The notes: generated by a model from the letters alone, not told the origin. DNA of 56,105 nucleotides from Phascolarctobacterium succinatutens CAG:287 (GCF_000434895.1 NZ_FR892812.1:1-56105); one strand, 5' to 3'. Positions 40,166 through 49,599 are shown, counted from the first letter of the stretch. A program made the numbers and translations.

Positions 40166-41869
40166 TCAATGCGTTCTTAATCTGAAAGTATCGATAGCAA
40201 CAGGTACCACTTTATCATTTTCTAATTTGAAAACTACACCAAGCTCACCCTCACCATTGCCAACTCTACTCTCTTGAATACCATTTCTATTCTTTCTTGT
40301 ATAATTAAATTTAAAATTGATTTTATAAATTCTATCTTTGAACGGATTATATAATCTATTATTATACTGTTCATTACTTGTAATTTCAGTAATATCCATA
40401 GAGTATATACCGCTTCCATCAGCTCTGTTGAAGAAACGCTTATATTGATCATACATGTTGCTCAACTTTGCTTCCGAAAAACCTAATTGCAGATTCTCAA
40501 GGCTTTCATTTTTGAGTGCCCCTTCTACAATTTTTCGCTGAATATCTTCAGATTGCTTCTCCATGTCCTTTAAAACATCTTTTTTCAAATGCGATTTCCA
40601 ATAATATAAGACTGAAGATTTCGTATTAGGTGTTAAAATCAGCTTTGTTTCATAAGGATCGCAAAATGGTGCTTCTACCTTAATATTATGCTCGCCATAA
40701 AAAAGACTTACGTTATAATTATGGGTTCCGCGCTCAGTAGCAGTCGGATTTTTCATCAAAACTCCATCAATATAAAATTTCGCATTAGTTTCAACTTCAA
40801 TATCTTGCACACTGACTAAATCATTATTGAGGATTTTATATTTATTGAGAATTTTATCCCATGAGCTAATAGGCTCAACTACTTCCAGCTTACCTTTAAT
40901 TTCACTATTGTCTTTTAGCCTTAAGGTATACTGATATGCAGTCAATCCTTCAATTTTCGATTGGTCTACCATGGGTACAACATTTATATCAATTACTCCT
41001 TTAGAAAGTCGTACAACTAGCTTATCCTTGTAGGCACTAGGATTTTTCTTCACAAATTCAGCACTTTTTATGTAATTGTCTTTATTTATAAAATCATCCT
41101 CAGTTACAAACAAATATCCATAAGCTGCAGCATAATCCTGTTTGCTGAGAGCAGTCAAATACTTCTCTACTGCTTTTTCCGGCGTATTAACATAATTTTT
41201 AAAAACACCAATGCCACACACTAGAATAAGCAATATCGCCAAAACGCTGAAAATATAGTTTTTATATTTGACAATTGCTGTCACTACGCCATTTTCACCA
41301 CTATTGCCACCACCATATTCAGCATTGTTTCTTAAAGGTTGTCCACAGTTTCCACAAAATTTCAAAGTAGCGTTATTGGCAAACTGACACTTCGGACAAA
41401 TTAAAACATTATCAGCGATACGAGTTACATCATCTAGCTTAGGCGAAACGATAACTGTTCCACTATTACTATTCGTACCAATATTACTATCTTTATTTTT
41501 TTGCCCAACTTTTTCATCCACAGAAGCAACTGCCCCTTTATCACCATGCGTTATCTTGCTTGTATCTTCTATATCCTGCTTATCTTGCTTTGTATTATTG
41601 GTATTATCTTTGACCTGTATATCATGCGTTGCGCTACCGTTTTCCTGCTCTTTAACTTCCGCTTTTTTATTGTTGAGAGAAGTTATAATTTCTTTGTAAG
41701 CTTGCGTTAATTCCTGCAATTTGCGCATAGCATCCTGTCGCTCGTAGGAATCCTTAGACAATAATTTACTTTGCAAAGAAGCTTTCTTGCTTAAAAATGC
41801 TTTTTTCACTTCATCTTTACTGAGAGTCTCATCTATTTCTAATAAATCATAATACTGTTTCATGCTCAT
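40166..41869 (-). CDS. Membrane protein: J-like domain, zinc ribbon, membrane helix and exported domain
   Basis: 567 residues from ATG at 41869. Residues 1-65 (KQYYDLLEIDETLSKDEVKKAF...ELTQAYKEII) match the degenerate J-like domain of the gene at 38157. Then come an acidic linker, a zinc ribbon (CPKCQFANNATLKFCGNCG), a membrane helix (YIFSVLAILLILVCGIGVF) and an exported part beginning YVNTPEKAVEKYLTALSKQD, as in TcaA-type proteins. A PEGA-like module follows (AKFYIDGVLMKNPTATERG...EHNIKVEAPF). It could sense envelope state outside and signal inward. No HPD means no DnaK stimulation is expected. Confidence 0.7.
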   Translation of the reverse strand: MSMKQYYDLLEIDETLSKDEVKKAFLSKKASLQSKLLSKDSYERQDAMRKLQELTQAYKEIITSLNNKKAEVKEQENGSATHDIQVKDNTNNTKQDKQDIEDTSKITHGDKGAVASVDEKVGQKNKDSNIGTNSNSGTVIVSPKLDDVTRIADNVLICPKCQFANNATLKFCGNCGQPLRNNAEYGGGNSGENGVVTAIVKYKNYIFSVLAILLILVCGIGVFKNYVNTPEKAVEKYLTALSKQDYAAAYGYLFVTEDDFINKDNYIKSAEFVKKNPSAYKDKLVVRLSKGVIDINVVPMVDQSKIEGLTAYQYTLRLKDNSEIKGKLEVVEPISSWDKILNKYKILNNDLVSVQDIEVETNAKFYIDGVLMKNPTATERGTHNYNVSLFYGEHNIKVEAPFCDPYETKLILTPNTKSSVLYYWKSHLKKDVLKDMEKQSEDIQRKIVEGALKNESLENLQLGFSEAKLSNMYDQYKRFFNRADGSGIYSMDITEITSNEQYNNRLYNPFKDRIYKINFKFNYTRKNRNGIQESRVGNGEGELGVVFKLENDKVVPVAIDTFRLRTH

Positions 41870-41882
41870 CACCATTCCTTGC

Positions 41883-42518
41883 TTAATAATGTTTTAACAT
41901 GGCTTCTCGTTCTTCTAACAAGTTGTGTATTCCAATATATTTATCATTAACTTCTGCATAATCATAATTTGCATCAGACAACAATTTTTCTAATTCAACC
42001 AGCTTATTACAGATATGATTTTCTAATTCAGTAATATCATAACTGCCATACCCAAACTCTCCACATGCTAAAAAACGCGATTCTAAAATCACCGCTTTTT
42101 TATAAATCAACTTGCTATCATCATTACTCTTATTCAATCTATAATACTTTTCTGCTTGATTAACTATTCTAACCAACATTGCTTTTTTTCCATCTTCGCC
42201 AATAAGCAAATTACCGCTTTTCTCTTTAGAATTTTGAACAGTATATCCACACCAAAACAAAGAAAATAGAAAACCTATCGTCCATACCCATACTAAGATT
42301 TTAGTAAATAAAATCCTATAGAATTGTCCTAATACAATGTCAGCAGAGCGTAAAGTTGCAATTATATTATCTGTCCCACTAAAAAGCCAATCCATCAAAG
42401 ATATAACCTTATTATAGCGAGCAGGTAATATAACACTGTATAAGAATATACCTATTATAATCATTATTACAGGAGCAAAATATGCCAAATACTTATTTTT
42501 GCTTTGCAACTTTATCAC
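41883..42518 (-). CDS. Two-helix membrane protein of unknown function
   Basis: 211 residues. Two membrane helices (YLAYFAPVIMIIIGIFLYSVIL and LVWVWTIGFLFSLFWCGYTV) flank a short loop; the C-terminal 110 residues are cytosolic and helical (VNQAEKYYRLNKSNDD...LENHICNKLVELEKLL). No known family is recognised. The start is GTG at 42518 or, better spaced from AGGAAGG, TTG at 42509. It lies 12 bases after the next membrane-protein gene, so they may form a complex, as YdjG and YdjH do with SPFH proteins. Confidence 0.6.
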   Translation of the reverse strand: MIKLQSKNKYLAYFAPVIMIIIGIFLYSVILPARYNKVISLMDWLFSGTDNIIATLRSADIVLGQFYRILFTKILVWVWTIGFLFSLFWCGYTVQNSKEKSGNLLIGEDGKKAMLVRIVNQAEKYYRLNKSNDDSKLIYKKAVILESRFLACGEFGYGSYDITELENHICNKLVELEKLLSDANYDYAEVNDKYIGIHNLLEEREAMLKHY

Positions 42519-42530
42519 CCTTCCTGATTG

Positions 42531-43370
42531 TTATGCTAACTCTTCTTTTTTACTACGAATTAAAGCCTGAACTGCCGGAACCTGATTGCTCAAAATTTCA
42601 CTATTCCCGGAAATCGAAGCTGCTATACGATTATTAGAAGCAACATTTAAGCTCAGCCAGTTGATTTTAACCCTAGACCAATTTTGTTTATTCACACTCC
42701 ATACATGAAGCAGCTCATCACCATATTTAACAGCATCAATGTCTCTGTATGCCACTTCAACTGTATACTCTTCCAATATTTTTCCATAAGCAATGTCATA
42801 ATAGCACTTATAGGCTACAGCCTGTTGCTCTGTAAAAGCAATATAGGTAAATGTCACTAGAGAGCAAATTATCTTGCCATCTCCACAATCCAAAAATACG
42901 TGCTCAGAAATTCTTTCTGGTTTACGCCAAAAACAGATTTTTTTCAAAATCCAAAGCCAAATCACTCTAATGAAAGAAACCTTTTCAATCTTTTCACCTA
43001 TGTGAATACAACTGGAATCACTTGCATAACCACTGGCAATAATCGGATCAATCAAGCTAAATTCTTCTTCAATCAATCCCATGACATTGATAGCTCTGTC
43101 TTTCAAAAACTCAGCATCTTTTTGTACACAAGAATGGTACTGATCATAAACGCCAAAAAAAGCACTAAAATAGTATACCAACTTAGCAACTATCCATGCT
43201 AAAAACAAAACAAATTCTAAAGCCATAGCTAATGTATCTGATTTGAACATATAGGACAGTATTCCAATAAATATAAAGCCAAGAAACAACCACCCAACAA
43301 ATCTTGGTTCTTCACGATAAAACGCTTTTACCAATACTGTTCTTACACTATCCTGTCTCATTTCCAACAT
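42531..43370 (-). CDS. Membrane protein of unknown function
   Basis: 279 residues with two or three N-terminal membrane segments (FVGWLFLGFIFIGILSYMF and ALEFVLFLAWIVAKLVYYFSAFF). A cytosolic part contains a PH-like or beta-rich stretch (VFLDCGDGKIICSLVTFTYIAFTEQQAVAYK). AAGGAG is well placed before the ATG. It sits between the TPR/zinc-ribbon gene and another membrane gene in the SPFH sub-cluster. Its function cannot be read from sequence. Confidence 0.6.
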   Translation of the reverse strand: MLEMRQDSVRTVLVKAFYREEPRFVGWLFLGFIFIGILSYMFKSDTLAMALEFVLFLAWIVAKLVYYFSAFFGVYDQYHSCVQKDAEFLKDRAINVMGLIEEEFSLIDPIIASGYASDSSCIHIGEKIEKVSFIRVIWLWILKKICFWRKPERISEHVFLDCGDGKIICSLVTFTYIAFTEQQAVAYKCYYDIAYGKILEEYTVEVAYRDIDAVKYGDELLHVWSVNKQNWSRVKINWLSLNVASNNRIAASISGNSEILSNQVPAVQALIRSKKEELA

Positions 43371-43390
43371 AACGACAACTCCTTGCTTTT

Positions 43391-43975
43391 TTACTTAATA
43401 GCTAAATTTTCTTCCAGTTCTAGGATTTCTTCATCGGTAACAGCATTCTCCATAGATAAATTTTGCAATTCTAACGCTTTGTATTTTGTACGGAGATGTT
43501 TTTTATCAAAAAAATCCTTTTGAATTAAATACAAAAAGTAATATAGCCTCCCTTCATCTTGTATACTAATAGCAGCTTCAAGCATCGCAACCGCTTTTTT
43601 TATTTTTGGCAACGTCTGAAGATATGGTCGCTTGCCATTCATCAAGCTTAACGCTGCATAATAATAGGCATTCACGTTTTCCGGATCAACTTCAATAGCT
43701 TTTTCAAATGATTTCATTGACAAATCGTACATGCAGTTTTTATAATGGCATATCCCTAAAGAAATCAATGTACTACTGTCATCAACAAGACCATTAGCTA
43801 TATTTTTCTTGTACACAGCTATATGCTTAGCTATGCCTCCTTTCGACAAATTATCGCTATCTTTTATTCTTTGTAAATACACTGCCGAGAAGCAATGACC
43901 ACAAACCTTATCAGCAATCTTAATTGGTGCTCCGCAATTAGGACATTCATAGGTACAAACCTTTACATCACTCAT
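43391..43975 (-). CDS. Zinc-ribbon/TPR protein
   Basis: 194 residues. The N-terminal ribbon YECPNCGAPIKIADKVCGHCFS is followed by TPR-like repeats (LISLGICHYKNCMYDLSMKSFEKAIEVDPENVNAYYYAALSLMNGK and a further pair). No signal peptide or membrane helix, so it is cytosolic and probably a scaffold that joins membrane partners of the cluster. Eighteen bases downstream of the SPFH gene. Confidence 0.68.
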   Translation of the reverse strand: MSDVKVCTYECPNCGAPIKIADKVCGHCFSAVYLQRIKDSDNLSKGGIAKHIAVYKKNIANGLVDDSSTLISLGICHYKNCMYDLSMKSFEKAIEVDPENVNAYYYAALSLMNGKRPYLQTLPKIKKAVAMLEAAISIQDEGRLYYFLYLIQKDFFDKKHLRTKYKALELQNLSMENAVTDEEILELEENLAIK

Positions 43976-43992
43976 AATAGAATTAACCTCTG

Positions 43993-45060
43993 CTATTTAT
44001 TTACTTTACAACCACATTTAGAGCAAAATTGCGCATTGGGAACTAATTCATTACCGCAATTCATGCAATACATTTTTTCTTGAGTATTTTGTTTTGTTCC
44101 ACAATATGAACAAAACAATGCATCAATAGGTAGCTCTCTACCACAATGTATACAATGTTTATTATTGCCTGTATCGTTTGCTTGTATACGTATATTAGAG
44201 GCTATTTGTTCCATAGCTTGATTAGTAACAGAGCCGACCATCATTCCGGCCCCCAATCCCATGCCAATTCCTGCGTAATCACCAATTTGTGAATCAGCCA
44301 TTTTCTCTAATACATCAAATGACCTGCGTTTAGTATAAAAAGCATCTCCTAAAGCTAATTCTTCTTTGTATTTTTGTAATTTAGCAATTTCTTCTTTTAA
44401 GGGAGATATTGATTCTATATAAAAATCTAATAACCTAATCCCATAGTCAGAAAAGTCTTCTTCTATGATTTGGAATAACTCATTTGCTATTTCGGTATAA
44501 TAGCCTGTAATATCAAGGAAAGAGATTTTCTTTTGGTTTACAAACCTAGCTACAATCTCTTTAATGTGCATATTTACAATTCCAGAAAAGCATTTATTTA
44601 CGGTTATATGATTAAACCCTGAATCTAAATTAAGACTACCAATCAATTTATTTAAGAAGACTCTGCTGTCATTTATACTTATTACATACGATCCAAAGGC
44701 TCTTAGCGACAAAAAAATGTTGTACTTAGGATCTTCAATGATGAAAGGCGTACTAGTTCCCCAAGTCATATTTCTGTTTTCAGTCTTATTAATAAAATAA
44801 ACCTCCGCGGCAAATGGTGTTTGTGAACCGAACGGAAACTTTATCAATTTACCTAAAAACGGTAAGTTTCCACTGCTAAGCGTATAAGTACCTGGAAGAA
44901 AAACGTCTTGCGCCTGACCATTTTTTACAAATATAGCTTCTTGACCAGGGCCAACTATTAACTGAGAGCCTAATATAATATCTTCCTTTTCCCATTTATA
45001 AATTAACCACGGCTCGTTATTATGAGTACCGTCAAATTTTATTCTATTCAATATTGGCAT
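43993..45060 (-). CDS. SPFH-domain protein with C-terminal zinc ribbons (YdjI-like)
   Basis: 355 residues from ATG at 45060, nine bases after GAGAGG. The start IKFDGTHNNEPWLIYKWEKEDIILGSQLIVGPGQEAIFVKNG is that of the YdjI/'virion core protein' SPFH group, followed by GTYTLSSGNLP, a helical stalk, a Gly-rich GIGMGLGAGMM hinge and two C-terminal zinc ribbons (CIHCGRELPIDALFCSYCG and CMNCGNELVPNAQFCSKCG). In B. subtilis YdjI works with membrane proteins YdjG/YdjH and PspA in envelope stress. Here it precedes two membrane proteins in the same order of ideas, but no PspA is visible. First gene of the block after a 200-base gap. Confidence 0.85.
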   Translation of the reverse strand: MPILNRIKFDGTHNNEPWLIYKWEKEDIILGSQLIVGPGQEAIFVKNGQAQDVFLPGTYTLSSGNLPFLGKLIKFPFGSQTPFAAEVYFINKTENRNMTWGTSTPFIIEDPKYNIFLSLRAFGSYVISINDSRVFLNKLIGSLNLDSGFNHITVNKCFSGIVNMHIKEIVARFVNQKKISFLDITGYYTEIANELFQIIEEDFSDYGIRLLDFYIESISPLKEEIAKLQKYKEELALGDAFYTKRRSFDVLEKMADSQIGDYAGIGMGLGAGMMVGSVTNQAMEQIASNIRIQANDTGNNKHCIHCGRELPIDALFCSYCGTKQNTQEKMYCMNCGNELVPNAQFCSKCGCKVNK

Positions 45061-45261
45061 TAATATCATCCTCTCTACTAAATTGATATAAGAATTGTAT
45101 CGTAATACTAATAGTGGTCACGTTTCAAGCTAAAACCATTACCCATACTATTCATATTAATATTTTTAAGATGCATCCCCATCATCACCCAATAGCTTTC
45201 TATCCTCTTATTTTCCTAATATAGTACTCACAAAAACACCTTCATCTGCTATGTATTCAGT

Positions 45262-46977
45262 CTATTCTTTAATAGGTGTCAAATACTTTCCTTCTACAAC
45301 CATATTGTTAAAATTACTGTTATCAGAAGAAACAATGTAAGAATAAGCTTGTTGCTCAGGAGAAATCTTAAAATAGTCTTGTTTTAACACCATGCCATAG
45401 CTTTTACCATCTTTTTTTAACGAGCAAAAATAATCATCAGTTATACCTTCAGTACGCGACAAACTTCTATGATTTACTATAATTTCGTCGCCAACAGCAA
45501 ACTTTATTTCTACATCCTTACCATCTTGCTCATCTATACCTTTAACAGTCTTTACTAAAGTAGCCTTCGCATTAAAAGGATATTCATTTACTAATTTTAT
45601 AGTAAATATGGTAGCTAACCTCTCATTGTCACTAGCATTAAAAGTTCTATGAATATTATTTGTAATATTATTAAAAGTAACGTTGTTTGCATTAAGAATA
45701 CACTTCGTTCCTACTTCCAGCTTTCTATCTGCACCCGTATAATCTGCATATTGCGTTTTTTTCGCTATTACTTCATTTTTAGTTTCTCTATTTAATTTGT
45801 TCAACATACCTTGTTCAAAACTAACTTTGCTTTTAGAAACATCTGTCAGATGTAGTTTAGTACCAATATGCTGGTAAATAACATCAACAGGACTTCCCTT
45901 AGGAATATTTTTCGTTTTATAATAGTCTTCCTCTACCTTTTCTCCTTCCATATTTATATCAACATAAGCGAATTGATTAACAGAAACAGGATACTGAAAA
46001 TCAAACAAATAATATCCTTTTTTATCTTTACTATCAACTCTTTTTATTACAACATTAACTATATTTGTGTTATTATCAAGCGCCAATGCGTTTTTATCAA
46101 GATAATATTCCGTTTTTCCATCAACTGTGCAAATATATTCCCAATCTGCATTATTATCAATATTATCAAAATTATGCAATTGAGTTAAAAATGCTTTGTT
46201 CTCTGCAGCATTAATAACTCTCATAGTATTAAATAAATTTATACAACCTATAATAAAAAAGATAGAAAAAATTATTCCTACAATTGCATGTATCCATTTT
46301 TTGTATTTTTCTTCTAATGCTATTAATGTATCAATCCCATTACCATCGCTCGGAAAAAATACGGGTATCTCTACTTTATCCTGTGGTTCCAGCAATCCAT
46401 TAAAATTAGTTTGTATATGCAAAGCGTCACTAACAACATCAACAGCTATAATTTCAGCAACTGCTCTCCCTATCCCCCAATTACCGTTTCTTGTATTTTT
46501 ATTTATGTTACTGACTGCCTTATACGTAAGGAAAACAGGTATAATCTTATTAATAATCCAAACATTTAAATTCCATGTCACCTTAAGCCAAAAAATAGGA
46601 GCTGCTAAAAACATAATACACATAGGTATCAAAAATAAATTTAATTTATAGCCAGCATAATTTACGATTAAATAAATCCCTATATTTATAGCAAAGAAAA
46701 CAGTTGCATAAAAGAACGACTTATAAAAAACTATATTGGTTTCATATATGTCATCCCAAATTTTAATTTTTATATCACGGTAATTATCGCAATAAGCCCA
46801 AAGTCCAAAAGTTAGTACAATCCATACGATAATATCAAAAAAATTATTCACTAATGCTCCAAATGGACTATGCCAAAAATCAAAACTGGTTAATCCTGAG
46901 ATAAAGCTAATTCCCATAAAAAGTAAGAGCATGAAACCAACGGAAATTTTTCTATAATAAAAGAGTTCTTTAAGCAT
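45262..46977 (-). CDS. Large polytopic membrane protein of unknown function
   Basis: 571 residues from ATG at 46977 after GAGG. About four N-terminal membrane helices, a cytosolic segment of about 100 residues, a further helix (IHAIVGIIFSIFFIIGCINLF) and an exported C-terminal half of about 300 residues that is beta-rich (DWEYICTVDGKTEYYLDKNAL and later SH3-like strands). The exported start resembles small 'surface-adhesin E-like' domains, but this is not secure. First gene of the AT-rich block; a 200-base gap follows before the SPFH gene, so they may be separate transcripts. Confidence 0.6.
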   Translation of the reverse strand: MLKELFYYRKISVGFMLLLFMGISFISGLTSFDFWHSPFGALVNNFFDIIVWIVLTFGLWAYCDNYRDIKIKIWDDIYETNIVFYKSFFYATVFFAINIGIYLIVNYAGYKLNLFLIPMCIMFLAAPIFWLKVTWNLNVWIINKIIPVFLTYKAVSNINKNTRNGNWGIGRAVAEIIAVDVVSDALHIQTNFNGLLEPQDKVEIPVFFPSDGNGIDTLIALEEKYKKWIHAIVGIIFSIFFIIGCINLFNTMRVINAAENKAFLTQLHNFDNIDNNADWEYICTVDGKTEYYLDKNALALDNNTNIVNVVIKRVDSKDKKGYYLFDFQYPVSVNQFAYVDINMEGEKVEEDYYKTKNIPKGSPVDVIYQHIGTKLHLTDVSKSKVSFEQGMLNKLNRETKNEVIAKKTQYADYTGADRKLEVGTKCILNANNVTFNNITNNIHRTFNASDNERLATIFTIKLVNEYPFNAKATLVKTVKGIDEQDGKDVEIKFAVGDEIIVNHRSLSRTEGITDDYFCSLKKDGKSYGMVLKQDYFKISPEQQAYSYIVSSDNSNFNNMVVEGKYLTPIKE

Positions 46978-47666
46978 GATAATACCTCGCAATCATCACC
47001 ATGAATATAAGCTTCAATTTATCAAACCTATTAATTTGATTTGCCTAATTACTTTAATTCGTAATCTTATAAAATTTAGGAGAAACAATAATACTTTTCA
47101 GAATGAGACTTTCACCTATGAATATTCCGCTTAGTATGCGAAGATGATGCTATGTCATTATAATGTGGGACACACAGCGATTAGCGTTCGAAAAGCCAAT
47201 ATCTATTTGATGAATTGCCAAATTTCATGACTCTTCCCTCCTAATCAACTTAAGCTCAGTACGGTCAATAGTCAAATTGCCTCCCCATTCATTTCGCCAT
47301 GTTTTATGAAAAGAACCATTAAAGTATATCCTAGCTCTACAATCTGCGTTACATACAAAATCGAAACGCCCTCCGATGTATACCTCCAATACCCATTTTA
47401 CCCCCCCCACTACACAATAGCGTTTCTACGAAGTACTTGTCTATCAGTTCGCAAAGCATCGTCATATAGGGGTATCTCTTATCAATGCTCTTATATATCA
47501 TTATAAATTTTCTATTATACTTTTAATTTTAACCAAATTGCCATACATCTGACATATGTGACAACTTTTGTGACAGGCTTTTTACATATTCAAGACTTTA
47601 TTATTGTCACAAATTCATCTATAATATAAATATTGACGATGAACTTTTTTAGGAAGGGTTTTGCTT
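46978..47666. other. AT-rich gap at the upstream edge of the island
   Basis: No gene that I trust. It contains a doubtful 61-codon frame (next entry) and, on the minus strand, AGGAGGGAAGAGTC before an ATG (47228-47230) whose frame is only about 16 codons. The block and the regulator gene at 47667 are divergent, so promoters for both must lie here. Confidence 0.5.
47225..47410 (-). pseudogene. Possible gene fragment
   Basis: A 61-codon minus-strand frame, WVLEVYIGGRFDFVCNADC...WRNEWGGNLTIDRTELKLI, has beta-strand character and begins at a run of eight G. No proper start or promoter is seen. It may be the tail of a lost small protein; the tiny frame after it has a very good ribosome site, as if a downstream gene was deleted. 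Confidence 0.3.
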
Positions 47667-49124
47667 ATGACATTATTTGCAGATACGCTTAAAAAGTATC
47701 TAGAAACTAAAAATACAACAATTTACACTATCTCAAAAATTAGTGGTGTAGACAGAACAATGATACAGCACATGAAGGTTGGTAAGCGTATGCCTGCAAA
47801 TGTTGCAGACGTAACTGCTATTGCCAAAGCCATGATGCTCAACCCCAGTGAAACAGCAGAATTACTGCGCGCCTATCATATATCACATATGGGAGAAGAA
47901 AACTTTTTCCGTCGTGAGCACGTCAGCAAAATAATCTCCAGTTTTTACGATATGAATTCTGCCGACGAGCTTGTGATTCCCACAGGTGTGCAGGATATGC
48001 TTGAAATGAATGAAGCTCTGAAAATAATCAACGGTCAGGGCAATATCAATCGCATTTTAAAAGCTGTTTTAGAGATTGAAGCCAATAAAAAATCAGGCCA
48101 CATCAAATTAATGGTGCAGCCTGAATATCAATATATTTTTGATTGTCTTACTTCCATTGATTTTAACCGCAACAATACGCTTGTGGAAGCAATTATCGTT
48201 TTTGATAAAAATGAAGGACATAAAGGCACAACCTACAATCTGAATATCCTGCAAAAGCTTGTGCCGATTTTATTCCAATGTGAAGTTTTCCATCCTTACT
48301 ATGTTTATGATAATGTTGATACACTGTTCAACAACACCAGCATGCTGCCGTTCAAGATTATCACCAGTGATTTCGTGCTGGCAGTGTCCTATGAACAGGA
48401 TAAGGCTGTGCTTTGCAATTCACAGGATATGGTAGCACTCACCGGTGACACCTTTCAAAAAAGCCTCAGTGTTGCCAATCCTATCTGCCACACCTTCCAT
48501 CCTACGCCGGAGGAATATTTGCAGTCCACCTTCCTTAGCGACGAAGAAATAAACGCTGAAGAAGTGCATGAGCTTTTTTACCAGCCTTGCTTCCCCAGCT
48601 TCTGCCCGGAAAGTATCCTCATGGATAGATTGAACACTGACATTATCCCGCCAGAAATGCAGGGAGTTATTGCCGATTACTTTGCTAAAATCCGCTCAAA
48701 ATATAGCTCTCACAGCATTTCCTTTACGCTTGAAGGCTTAAACCTCTTTATGGAAACAGGACGTGTAACAGAAATCCCTGATTTCATGTACACCTACCTG
48801 ACGCCGCCGCAACGCCTGGCGCTTTTAAAGAATATTATCAACAGCGTAGAGGACGGCAGCTTCACGCCAAGGATTGTGCGCAGCGAAAAGCTCTCCGTGC
48901 CTTCGCCTATTTGCATTTGCGCACCGAGCGAGCAAAAGGTTGTTATTTATTACTTCAGTCCCAATAAAGGACAGTATATCTTCCATCTGCAGGAATTAAG
49001 CCTGGTACATGCATTCCATGATTTTCTGGTTTACCTGCCGGAAAGCAGTATGGTTTATTCTGAAGAGGAAAGTAAGGAGCTTCTGCATTCTGTCTACGAG
49101 AAATACAAAAATCTTTATAATTGA
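47667..49124 (+). CDS. HTH (XRE-like) protein with large C-terminal domain of unknown function
   Basis: 485 residues from ATG at 47667 with AGGAAGG upstream. Residues 5-65 are a helix-turn-helix: TLKKYLETKNTTIYTISKISG, VDRTMIQHMKVGKRMPANVA, then DVTAIAKAMMLNPSETAELL. The other about 410 residues have no motif I recognise; YEQDKAVLCNSQDMVALTGD suggests a ligand- or effector-like module. Codon use is less AT-rich than the island, so it may be a host gene. It is divergent from the block and is a candidate regulator of it. Confidence 0.7.
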   Translation: MTLFADTLKKYLETKNTTIYTISKISGVDRTMIQHMKVGKRMPANVADVTAIAKAMMLNPSETAELLRAYHISHMGEENFFRREHVSKIISSFYDMNSADELVIPTGVQDMLEMNEALKIINGQGNINRILKAVLEIEANKKSGHIKLMVQPEYQYIFDCLTSIDFNRNNTLVEAIIVFDKNEGHKGTTYNLNILQKLVPILFQCEVFHPYYVYDNVDTLFNNTSMLPFKIITSDFVLAVSYEQDKAVLCNSQDMVALTGDTFQKSLSVANPICHTFHPTPEEYLQSTFLSDEEINAEEVHELFYQPCFPSFCPESILMDRLNTDIIPPEMQGVIADYFAKIRSKYSSHSISFTLEGLNLFMETGRVTEIPDFMYTYLTPPQRLALLKNIINSVEDGSFTPRIVRSEKLSVPSPICICAPSEQKVVIYYFSPNKGQYIFHLQELSLVHAFHDFLVYLPESSMVYSEEESKELLHSVYEKYKNLYN

Positions 49125-49205
49125 TAAGTAACATCAACGAGGTTGAGGCAAACCAACTTCACAAATTAAAGAATCGCTAGAGTTAAGTTTTTTTTAATTT
49201 TTGCA

Positions 49206-49256
49206 CTAAAAAACCAGTGGAAATTTACCTGACGGTAAACCTCCACTGGTTTTTCT
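49206..49256. terminator. Bidirectional terminator between the regulator and rubredoxin
   Basis: AACCAGTGGA...TTTACC-TGAC-GGTAAA...TCCACTGGTT with A/T tracts on both sides, serving both converging genes. Confidence 0.85.
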
Positions 49257-49305
49257 GTTCAAGGCTGGTTTTATCCCAGCCTCGTTTGTTATATCCTATG
49301 CAATT

Positions 49306-49464
49306 TTACATTTCCGAGAATTGGTCCTTGCCTACGCCGCAAAGAGGGCAAACCCACTCTTCCGGTACATCTTCCCAGGCAGTGCCTGCTGCAACGCCGT
49401 TATCGGGGTCGCCAACCTCAGGATCATACACATAACCACAAACATCACATACCCATTTTGCCAT
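49306..49464 (-). CDS. Rubredoxin
   Basis: 52 residues from the ATG at 49462-49464, with AGGAGG 9 bases upstream. MAKWVCDVCGYVYDPEVGDP and, later, WVCPLCGVGKDQF give the two CxxC(G) pairs that bind one iron, with the GTAWEDVPEEW segment between. It is a cytosolic one-electron carrier typical of anaerobes, often paired with oxygen- or peroxide-detoxifying enzymes. Single gene; the partner is not in the window. Confidence 0.95.
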   Translation of the reverse strand: MAKWVCDVCGYVYDPEVGDPDNGVAAGTAWEDVPEEWVCPLCGVGKDQFSEM

Positions 49465-49599
49465 TAGCTTCGTCCTCCTCTTGCCATAGCCTGCGCTTTT
49501 AAGAAAGCTAAGCGCGAGCTACATAATAATTATTATTTTTGACCTATAATTATTATAGCATGTTCTACGAGGATATTCTGCAAAATAGCTGTGAACCTT

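Noticed and set aside
32600..47660. Integrated mobile element
   Set aside because: No integrase, transposase, tRNA target or matching end repeats were found; only base composition and gene direction set the block apart.
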